Below, in pieces: positions 51,064 to 64,000 of a stretch of 64,000 bases of DNA; the stretch's first letter is position 1, and each line of letters opens with the position of its first letter. Position numbers and translations under genes: made by a program. The notes beneath the pieces were generated by a model. The model was not told the DNA's origin. It did no database searches and saw only the letters and a program-made list of their open reading frames with translations. The stretch is from Ascaphus truei. Taxonomy: Eukaryota > Chordata > Amphibia > Anura > Ascaphidae. The DNA is taken from contig WSYH01001252.1 in NCBI GenBank assembly GCA_036426205.1, positions 1 to 64,000 of the forward strand, given 5' to 3'.

Positions 51064-53240
51064 TATGTTTACTGTAGATACTTAAATTATGAAAACGCCT
51101 ACATTTGATAACGTCTTCAGTGACCGAGGTCATTTTACAATGGATCACTGTGGTGAACTCTCTTTTTATCTGGTTTTTAAACAGCTGCAAATTGACACAC
51201 AGTACAGTAACTGTGCTACAATATGCACTGGATAGTGCACAGGGGATTTATTGTGCCACCTGGCGGATACACGAAGAACTACACCCAAACAAATCAGAAT
51301 CCAGGTAATTCAAAGAAATCAACAATGCTAAACACAGGTGTGATTGGTGCGATTCGCTGCGTTAATGCCAATGTTGACTGAGAATAACAAGTGAATCCCG
51401 CGTGGAATAAAGCAGATTTAATGAAAACATCTCCTAGAAATGTTCAAATAACGGCCGCTGCATCTGTATATAAGGTTACATTTAGGCGATTTACACCATT
51501 TAAAGAAAATTATGTATTCTTATATTATTGGTTTTTAGCTTCCAAGTAAACGTTAGAATATAAGCGTAAGTTGTTTTTTGAAGTGAAACTTCTTTGCTGG
51601 CGCCTACAGGGTTTTCAGGGGCAAAAATCCTTGCCATGTAACCCAAAACTGTAACGCGAGTGATGTCACGGAACTAATGGGCGTGTGTGGCCGTCGTGCT
51701 CGCGCACAAAAACAGGCTAGGCTGCACGGACCCTGCATGCGCACAAGAAGGGGTTTTGAGCCGCGGCGCGCATGTCCAGAAGCCAATTGTCACCCCCACA
51801 CACGTGCAATACTGCTGATCTTGTGCCCGAGCTCACCCGAAATCTCGTCTTTGGCTGGAGATGCGACGAGGGCTGGCCGATTTCCCGCACCTCTGCCGGG
51901 GGGAGGAGAGATGAGGGGCTGATCCGGCAGGCACCGGCACTCCAGCAGCAGGACACGGAGACCACACACACACTGACTGACACACACACACTGATGTGCA
52001 AATAGCTAAAACATGCATTCTAAGTCAAACTTCTTTGCGTTTTGGCAATGAAATTGTGTTTTGATTTTTAATTAAAAACATCTCCATCACAAATACAATT
52101 TCTGTGTCAAAAGACAAAGAAGTTTCACTTAAAATGTGTGCGCTCTGCACACACACTTTTTTTCTCCCACTTTTTAGTTTGAGTTCTAAAGTAATTATAA
52201 AACATTTATTATCCATAGAAAAACACAAAAAAAACACAGCGTACGTGATATACTGTACTATTTTCAGATTTAAAATATTAATGAATAAAGTACAATAAAT
52301 AGCATGAAACATTTACAATTGCATTGAACATATTGTCATTTAATTACAATTCCTTTATATGCTCCTGACAACTTGTAAAATATTTTACATGGAAGGTGTT
52401 AAAAAAAATTAAAATCCTGATCACCCCATGTCATGTAATTATCTTACTGGAGATTGTCCAGGAAATGAGGCTTGACAACACGCTTGAGCCCTTTTTATAC
52501 TTGGCAGATAAGAAAACATGAAGCCATTATACTCACCAAAAGGAAAAAGTAGAATCAGTACCAGTGTCCTGTATCCCATCCTTATCTATCCTACAACTGA
52601 GCAAGCCAACCTTTCGCCCAACGAGGAGAGCAAGTGGTGTTACTGAACTTGCTCTGAGCATCCTTAATGGCATTTAGATGTCGTACGAGGGGATGGAGTG
52701 TCACCTCCCATCGGGCAGAACACAGGAGTTCAGAGCAGTCGGCAGAATGTGGACAGACCTTCTCTCCTCTGTGATATTGGAACTAAGAACCACATAGAGC
52801 ACCGGACAATGTTTTCCTCTGAAGAGAGAGAGTGAGTGTTGACAGAAGGAAGGTTAGAGGGACACGAAGTGTGAAAACTGCAGATATTTTGAGGTTGGAC
52901 ATGGTTTCTTGCTTACATTTATCTCATTCTCCCTCAAATCCCCCCTTTATATATTAACTAAAACAAGGAAGTCAATTTACAGCATGTTGAAAACCAGCTT
53001 GCAAGGTTCCATACCATCTTATACAGTTGCATAGAGTTCTCTGGAGTTTGACAGAAGACTACTTTACGGCTCTGCAGGATTCCACTGAGCGCTGCAGAGA
53101 GCTCTGCTGTGTTTGGTGACATTAGAATAGACAGCTGTGGAGTTCAGTAGAATTCTATAACATTCACTAATGTTTCATAGAGTTGCATTGAACACCAGAG
53201 TTAATTTTAGGCAAAACGGACATTGATCGCAAACAAGGAC
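51064..53240. other. Intergenic DNA with inverted repeats, no gene recognised
   Basis: AAGTGAAACTTCTTT at 51582 is inverted at 52117-52131, and 52023-52131 is itself a near-palindrome, which suggests MITE ends. A GC-rich patch lies at 51660-51960 followed by an ACAC-type microsatellite (51960-51995). 52440-53240 shows no coding sequence or repeat I can name. Confidence 0.5.
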
Positions 53241-54119
53241 CACTTGGTATACCCAGGGCCGCCCACAGATATCCCGGGGCCCAGGACTAGAAGAGTTACA
53301 ACCCCCCGCAACCGTAGGTGGTCTTTCGAGCCCCCCATTTCATACCTCGCGAGCCCCCTTCTCTATTTCCCTCCTTTTCCCATGTAATTTCTTTCCCCCC
53401 TTTTTCCTCACTCACTCCCCTCCTCATTCCCTGTCTCCTCTCAACCCCCCTTCTTCGATTACCCAACTGTTACTTAATACTGCTTCCTCAATCCCCCCTC
53501 CTTGAACTAATTCCCTCAAATACATAGAACCACCCCCCAAAATACATACAACCCCCCACTCCCCAAATACATTTTATTTAAAAACCACCACCCAAATACA
53601 TACAAGCCCCCCAAATACAGACTTACCTTGGGGATGGTCTCAGGCCTCAGGTGCCCTGGCTCTGCCCAGCTGTGTGAGCCTCAGAGAGAGGCCCTTAGCT
53701 GGATAGGGACAATGAGGGAGGCCCATAGCTGGGGAGAGCCAGGGCCCTGCGGCTGGACAAAGGAATTGGGCCCGACTCTGACAGGGCCCAACCTCTTTGC
53801 CAATCCTATTGTTGCCGTCAGATCCTGCGCTCCCTAGCTGTGAGCCTCCCTCACTGATTGTCCCACGCTGAGCTTCTGACGCTGGCACATGCCGGGCCTC
53901 TCCGACGTCAGCGCACACCGGGAGCAAGCTGGACCTAGCTTCCGGCTCGCAACACATGAGAGGCCCGGCACGTTTCGACGTCAGAGGCTCAGCGTGGAAA
54001 AGAAGTTGCGCCAACTGCTTTGTCTAACTGCCCGGCCCTCCCGCAGTCACGTGCCTGGAACACTTGTTCTGTCTCTTACCCCGCTGTCGACAGCCCTGGT
54101 TACAACCAGTCCATCTATT
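53241..54119. other. C-rich and GC-rich non-coding stretch
   Basis: 53320-53620 is C-rich with CCCCCAAATACATACAA-type repeats. 53630-54060 is GC-rich with overlapping spurious frames on both strands. No gene motif seen. Confidence 0.5.
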
Positions 54120-55215
54120 TTCTTAGCTATGTATGTATATCTTTATATATATATAGTGCCACTAATGTACATAACACTCACAGCATTAATACATATGTCA
54201 TAATAATATCAATAAGTAGAGCTTACAATCTAATTGGTAAGTAGGAAGAATGTTCAGACACAGTAGGAAGGTGTTATGGTAAGTGTGTCTGTAAGGGGAC
54301 AAGGTCGATGTATGAGATGTAAAGTGTTAGCCACGGAGTTACTCATATGCCTTTTAAAGGAGGTGTGTTTTAAGATGGGTCTTAAAGGTGGATAAAGAGG
54401 GTGCTAGTCGGATATTGAGGGGAAGGGCATTCCAGATGATTGTGGTGGTCAGTGAGAAAGGTTTCAGGCTGGAGAGGGCTTTATATCCAAAAGGGATAGA
54501 CAGAAGACATCCTTGAGCAGAAGGCAAGTGTCGGGATGGTGTACTGTATAGCGAGAAATTAGGGCCGAGATGTAAGGAGGAGCAGAAGAGTATAGAGCTT
54601 TAAAGGTGACTAGGAGAATTGAGTGTGTGATACGGGATTTGATAGGAAGCCAGGAGAAGGATTTCAGCAGGATTTAAGAGAGGGCAGAGTGATTCTAGCA
54701 GCAGCGTTTAGGATAGATTGTAGGGGAGACCGGTCAGAGGCAGAAAGGATGGACAGCAGGAGGTTACAGTAATCGAGACGGGAAAGAATGAGTGCCTGTG
54801 TCAGAGTTTTAGCAGTAGAACAACAGAGAAAGGGCCTATCTTTGTAACATTGCGAAGGTAAAAATGACAGGTTTTAGCTACATTTTGAATGCGAGAGGAG
54901 ATTGTGAAAGAGGAGGTAATAGGGCAATGTTTGGGAGGAAATATGAGGAGCTCCATTTTTGACAGGTTAAGTTTGAGTTGGCTGAGGGCCAATGAGGATG
55001 ATATAGCGGAGAGACATTGAGACTTCGGTCTGTACAGAAGGTGTAATGTCAGGGGATAAGAAGGGCATTTGTGTGTCATCCGCATAGAGGTGGTTTTTGA
55101 ACACAAAAAATGTGATTTGGTCACCTAGAGTGTGTGTAAAGAGAAAATAGAAGAGGTCCCAGGATAGAGCCCTGGGCACGCCCAGAGAGATCGATAGAGG
55201 AGGTGTTGGCAAAAG
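54120..55215 (-). pseudogene. L2 LINE reverse transcriptase relic, minus strand
   Basis: From 55215 down: GVPRALSWDLFYFLFTHTLGDQI, NHLYADDTQM (about 55095-55065; YADD catalytic box intact), ALSQLKLNLSKMELLIFPP, SFTISSRIQNVAKTCHFYLRN, then across stops SRLDYCNLLLS and a C-terminal region ending near 54200. Several stops. 5' truncated: no endonuclease seen. Confidence 0.85.
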
Positions 55216-55499
55216 AGACACTGAAGCCATGAAGATATGAAGACATGAAGCCTTAGACCTCATATGCTTCCTGACATGTTTTTGTCTTTCCACAATTAGG
55301 ATGCCCATTCATGTCCTACCATTTCTCCAACTACAAAAAACGCTTCCCTCCTGCTTCATTTATATATTTTCGATGTACAGTAATTAGAAGAGAATATAAT
55401 ATCTCCTTTCCCCGAATCTCTTTGAAGCTGGATATGTTGATGTTCTCTAGACTTTCCTGCTAGATTTTAGTATGTAGACCATATCTTATTTTAACAGAT

Positions 55500-55834
55500 G
55501 GTAGATACCTGCCAGCATGGGTGATTCCTTGGGGAGCGGCCCTCCTCCTGCAGCGTCGTGGCCCCATGTGACATCACATTGTCATGGCAACATGTTGTGT
55601 CAGGTTGTCATGGAGACACCCCACTCAACACTCATTCCCACACACACAATCTCTTACAGTACCTTGGGGGTCAGGAGCGGTCCTGCGCTGGTCTGGCATC
55701 TCCTTCTTTCAGCTCCCTCCCCTGGACTAGCGGATGTTGGATCCAGGCACTGACAGGAAGAGGCAGGCAGTCAGAGAGTTCAGAGAACTGCAGCTGCTGG
55801 CGAGGCACAGCACTGGCCCACCTCACCTATTTAA
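55500..55834 (+). other. Fragment resembling L1 5' leader
   Basis: GGAGCGGCCCTCCTCCTGCA..TGTGACATCACATTGTCATG, then GGCAACATGTTG resembles the L1 leader at 27370-27440 (TGTGATGTCCCGTTGCCATGGCAACA). No coding sequence. Confidence 0.35.
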
Positions 55835-55977
55835 AAACCTAAATCCTGAATGGAATGTTTAAACGCACCCAAGACCGGAAAACATTTGAACTCAGAATGA
55901 TAAGACTCTTTGACACCAAAACCAAAGGACTTAATGCGGACATGGGTTTTCTCACACCCTATCAAAATTGTTTGTAA
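55835..55977 (+). pseudogene. Probable PLE C-terminal coding fragment
   Basis: An open frame ends FELRMIRLFDTKTKGLNADM then GFLTPYQNCL and TAA (55975-55977). The KGLN-[AE]-D motif matches the C-terminus of the PLE at 59492-60059 (KGLNEDLDV). A hammerhead-like motif follows 200 bp downstream, the same arrangement as in that PLE. Confidence 0.5.
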
Positions 55978-56175
55978 TTATCCTGCTTCCCTCAATTCTT
56001 ATCCACACTTTCTCTCCCCCCCAGCATCCCTCCCCCTCCTTCTTTGACACTTTCTCCTGGCTTCAAACCCTTTTAACACCCTACCTTATCTACAGTACAT
56101 ACTGTATCTGTGTTTTCCTTCCCTCTCTCTACACTGTTTTAGCCATTGAATTCTTTGTATATCAGTATTATTGCT

Positions 56176-56213
56176 GACCTGAAGAAGAGAGGATAACTCT
56201 CGAAAGCTTGTCC
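56176..56213 (+). ncRNA. Hammerhead-ribozyme-like motif
   Basis: GAC, CTGAAGA, GAGAG-GATAA-CTCTC, GAAA, GCTT, GTC. The core CUGANGA..GAAA is intact, stem II is a perfect 5 bp helix, stem I is only GAC/GUC, and stem III is the self-complementary AGCU, which could pair only weakly or in a dimer. Downstream of a probable PLE tail. Activity unproven. Confidence 0.5.
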
Positions 56214-56327
56214 TATGACATAAATTGTTAGTCCAATAAAAAAGGTATCACCGAATACTGGAGAACTCATTTATTCTGCACTATCGCAACTGGACTAACA
56301 CGGCTATTTTCTACTTTATATATATAC

Positions 56328-56407
56328 CGAAATCCAACAAAAAATCCTGACCAGGACCTAGTCCTGAATCCCCTGGAACCGATTTCGGCACATATATATA
56401 TACACAC

Positions 56408-56438
<31 letters not shown>

Positions 56439-56597
56439 GCTAGAAAAGCCCGCCTCGCATAGACTAAGTCCCGTCTTTTGCGGCCAAGTTCTCAAAATCG
56501 AACTAGCGGTCCCGGTCAGGATTTTGTGCCGAAATCGGTTCCAGGGGATTCAGGACTAGGTCCCGGTCAGGATTTTCTGTTGGATTTCGGTCCAGAA
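56328..56597. repeat. Hairpin with ~65 bp arms and AT microsatellite loop
   Basis: CCGAAATCCAACAAAAAATC at 56328 and onward is the reverse complement of 56520-56597. The loop holds (TA)n/(CA)n at 56390-56440 and a GCCTCGC..AAAATCGAAC segment. Confidence 0.8.
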
Positions 56598-56740
56598 CAA
56601 GGTTCTGTTCGGGGTAAGCCCATGCAAGGGGGGGCCCTGCCCCTAGGAAAGGTAGATCTCATATCCCAGACCCCAGTAAGTGTGTATATTTTTGTATTTC
56701 TGTGTGTTTCAAAGGCCTTTTTGCCTATTGATTGATCCCT
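56430..56740 (+). repeat. Dispersed repeat, copy 1
   Basis: Shares blocks with 62490-62830 in reverse orientation: GCCTCGCATAGACTAAGTCC, TTTTGCGGCCAAGTTCTCAA, and CCCCAGTAAGTGTG. Family not recognised. Confidence 0.6.
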
Positions 56741-56847
56741 TAAATATATTATTGTGTTAAAAGACCTGGTCTACCATTACAACCCCCACATCTTTCCCAC
56801 ACCCCCACACATCTCTCTCCCACACCCCACGTCTCTCCCCCCTCCAC

Positions 56848-57055
56848 CAACAGGTCAGGTTTTCAGGATATCCCAGCTTCAGCACAGGTGGCTAAATCAG
56901 TCCCTGCATCAGTACAGTTGCTCAATCAGTCCCTGCTTCAGCGTGGATGGCTCAATCAGTCCCTGTTTCAGCACAAGTAGCTCAAAGGCTCAGCCTGAGA
57001 TGCTGATTGAGCCACCTGTGCTGAATCTGGGATATCCTGAAAACCTGACCTGTTG
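56848..57055. mobile_element. Palindromic MITE, copy B
   Basis: CAACAGGTCAGGTTTTCAGG at the left, exact complement CCTGAAAACCTGACCTGTTG at the right; arms extend through AGCACAGGTGGCT. Next to a (G)n run at 57060-57079. Partner of 41001-41200. Confidence 0.85.
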
Positions 57056-57472
57056 GATGGGGGGGGGGGGGGGGGGGGGCGGCTTGAAGACTGAAGTTGA
57101 GCTCCCCTGAGATATAGAATAAGTCTCTTCATTTTTATTGGTTTTTTATTTATTTTCTTAAACTTTAGGTTTCGTCTCCATCTGATTATCATTTTGGCGA
57201 CAAAAAAAAATTATCAAAAAAATTCCGCCTTCTACATCACTATGTTGCTACTATAGAAAATACATCACTCTCCTTCACTTAATGAGTGTCGCTTCAATAA
57301 TGATCTTCCTGGGTCAGGTATTGTTCAGTGGCGAGGCCCAATCTCTCAAGCACTTTAGTGGTTATATGGTTCACTGAACCGAAAATGCACAATTCCGCTA
57401 ATGCAAAAGCGTATATAGCGCCCTCTGGTGGTATGTGCCGAGTAGTGAACAGATGGAGACAAATATTGTGTG

Positions 57473-62194
<4,722 letters not shown>

Positions 62195-62369
62195 TTACTC
62201 TCTTGCAGACGAAAGAGTTTGAAAGGCAATTAAGGTCAATACAGGTCTCATAACTGTGTGCAATACACAGACCAATATCTACCTGCCAATCTATACAAAC
62301 ATGCACAGATATATCCATCTATCCATCCATCAATCTAGATATATAAAGGCTCCATTGTGAAGCTGAAAC

Positions 62370-62395
62370 GTCGAGCCACACACACACACACACAC
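62370..62395. repeat. (CA)n microsatellite
   Basis: CCACACACACACACACACAC, at the upstream edge of the duplicated protease block. Confidence 0.85.
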
Positions 62396-62489
62396 GTCAA
62401 ATACACGTGTAAGTACAATGTCACTGGAGACCAGGTACTTTTTACACCATTTATAGATTACCGGGATCATTCATTAGGCAGAACAAGAT

Positions 62490-62830
62490 AGTAAAAACAA
62501 ATTGTGTATATTTTGGTAAACCCACGTACAAGAAGAAGAAATACACATGGAACAGTTAAAATCACACTTACTGGGGGTCTGGGGTAAAAATCTAGTCTTT
62601 CCAAGGTGCAGGGCGCCCGCTTGGATGAGCTTACCCTGACCGGGATATACCCCCGGTTCTCCTGGTTCTCTTTTCGGCTTCAATTCCTAGCCGCGACCCC
62701 TCCATTCGATTTTGAGAACTTGGGTGCAAAAGACAGGACTTGGTCTCTGCGAGGCAAACTTTTCAGGCTTCAAAACGAAGCCAATCGCTCTGCTATTTCA
62801 AACAGAGCAACTTTGAAAAGCCCGCCCTAG
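62490..62830 (-). repeat. Dispersed repeat, copy 2
   Basis: Reverse-orientation relative of 56430-56740 (GATTTTGAGAACTTGGGTGC, AAAAGACAGGACTTGGTCTC, TGCGAGGC; and CACACTTACTGGGGGTCTGG). No coding sequence. Confidence 0.6.
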
Positions 62831-63189
62831 CTTCATCGACTCACTGATTGGTTGGCTTGGATCGAGTGGCTCCCTCTCTTGGTCAGCACCTTACATACAC
62901 TCCGCTGGGCTATTCCCAGAACAGAGGGGGGAAGGAGCAGCCAATCAATAAGAGACTCACATTTTCCCAGCTCCTTGACGCATTGGGTGTTGTAAGGGCA
63001 CTCTCACCACTTTTGGATCGCCCGAATCATCCAGCCAACTGGTCCTTAGATATGTTCTCCACTCCAGCAGCCTTGATCCTCATGGCTGTCGGCGCCGGAA
63101 CGTCCGCGTCTGCGCGCGCTGCAGCACGGTGACTCGCTGGAGTCAGACGTCCTGGTTACTGGCTTATGGCTCCTCAGAGGGTCAGAAAA

Positions 63190-63240
63190 CCCTACGCGCT
63201 TTGCCTTTCTTGTATTCCGGCTTCCTCAGGGGTTGTTGAT
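63190..63240 (-). ncRNA. Degenerate hammerhead-like motif
   Basis: Minus strand: CCCTGAGGAAGCCGG, AATACAAGAAA, GGC, AAAGCGCGTAGGG. CUGAGGA is intact and GCC/GGC can pair, but GAAAC reads AAAGC. Likely a relic of a PLE-type terminal repeat. Confidence 0.4.
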
Positions 63241-63259
63241 TTCTGACCCTCCATAGAGT

Positions 63260-64000
63260 TATTTATAGGCAGAAATGTGCAATCGTAAAAAGTCCAATTG
63301 CGAAAAAAGCGCCAAATAATCTCGGAGCTCTGCTCCAATTGCATCACACTGTGTAACCTCATAAGGTGCCTACCAAATAATAACAATTTAAAGGCAAACT
63401 CTACTCAGAGTTGCACTACAATCTTTTAATAATACAATGTAACACTTCGCAGAATAAAATCTAAAACACATTTAAACTAAAAAACATAATTACTACCTAA
63501 CATTGCACAATTTAAAGAACAATATAATGAATTTCACTAAAAAAGACATTTCAAATATTAGAAACGTTGATAATTAGCATAAAGACATATATACATGTCG
63601 ACAAATGCATTAAATATGTGATGCAAATGATGCCAAACAACAAGACTCCACAATGTTTTTAAAAATATGTACTATAAAAACATAAATTAATAAATGATGT
63701 TGATGATCAGAACCCTTAATACAAATTTGAACATTTAATTAAAATGTAAATAATTATGTAAAAACAGGATAATGATATAATGTTAACTATTAAAACCCGA
63801 TACATGATAGAAATGATCAAATAATAGCCATTGTATAAAAATGTAAATGGAGAATAAATGGATATCAAACAGTATTACAAAAAATACAACATGGGATAAA
63901 ATACTTTAAATTAACTTAAAAAAAGAGCTGAGTCCGAAATCTACATTTCCAACGGTAAAAAACGTATCTTATGTAATCAACAGACCCAAAATATAGGTAG
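63260..64000. other. AT-rich sequence, nothing recognised
   Basis: Low-complexity AT-rich DNA with frequent stops in all frames. No gene, repeat unit or RNA motif seen. Confidence 0.6.

Noticed and set aside
53628..54203. Overlapping frames of 69-124 residues in the GC-rich patch
   Set aside because: Frames exist on both strands through GC-rich sequence; no motif, splice context or conservation signal visible.
62350..62370. Hammerhead-like GCTGAAACGTCGAG
   Set aside because: The CTGANGA half is not present upstream and the bases after GAAAC do not form the minimal stem III.

Overview
The window looks like vertebrate, most probably anuran amphibian, genomic DNA. It has intron-split chymotrypsin-fold protease genes with a composition and gene style like those of frogs, and a repeat fauna typical of frogs: Tx1-like L1, CR1 and L2 LINEs, a Ty3/gypsy element of Gmr1 type, Penelope-like elements (PLEs) and palindromic MITEs. 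I see no bacterial operons, CRISPR arrays, tRNA or rRNA genes. Species cannot be called from sequence alone.

Layout. 1-254 is a 34-36 bp minisatellite. 255-3285 is an L1 ORF2 relic split by a CR1 LINE. 3550-10989 is a complete but inactivated LTR retrotransposon (LTRs with TG..CA ends, TSD GCCTT, tRNA-Leu primer site, polypurine tract) whose integrase lies before the reverse transcriptase; a 413 bp retroposon interrupts pol and a 71 bp relative sits in the 3' LTR. 10990-40800 is a mosaic of L1 pieces in both orientations, a 37 bp monomer array, a 95-96 bp minisatellite, a degenerate PLE between inverted arms, an L2 relic and a G-rich minisatellite. Large blocks are repeated directly and inverted.

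40830-46000 and 56750-62330 are two copies of one duplicated block, each holding a minus-strand, trypsin-like, probably GPI-anchored serine protease gene (prostasin/PRSS27-like). Copy B (57473-62142) looks intact from the pro-peptide cysteine to the stop. Copy A (41630-45823) has three clean exons and a last exon full of small indels. Intron 1 of copy B carries a PLE fragment with a GIY-YIG endonuclease domain and a complete-looking hammerhead ribozyme downstream.

Between the proteases lie a minus-strand gypsy integrase relic (46470-47290), a degraded forkhead-domain gene with a duplicated C-terminal segment (50250-51063), inverted-repeat elements, a minus-strand L2 (54120-55215) and a second PLE tail with a hammerhead-like motif (55835-56310). 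The end of the window (63250-64000) is AT-rich with nothing recognised.

Caution: about 31.6-43.35 kb is dense in single-base indels relative to its other copies in the window. It may be unpolished or gap-filled sequence, so frameshifts there are weak evidence for pseudogenes.
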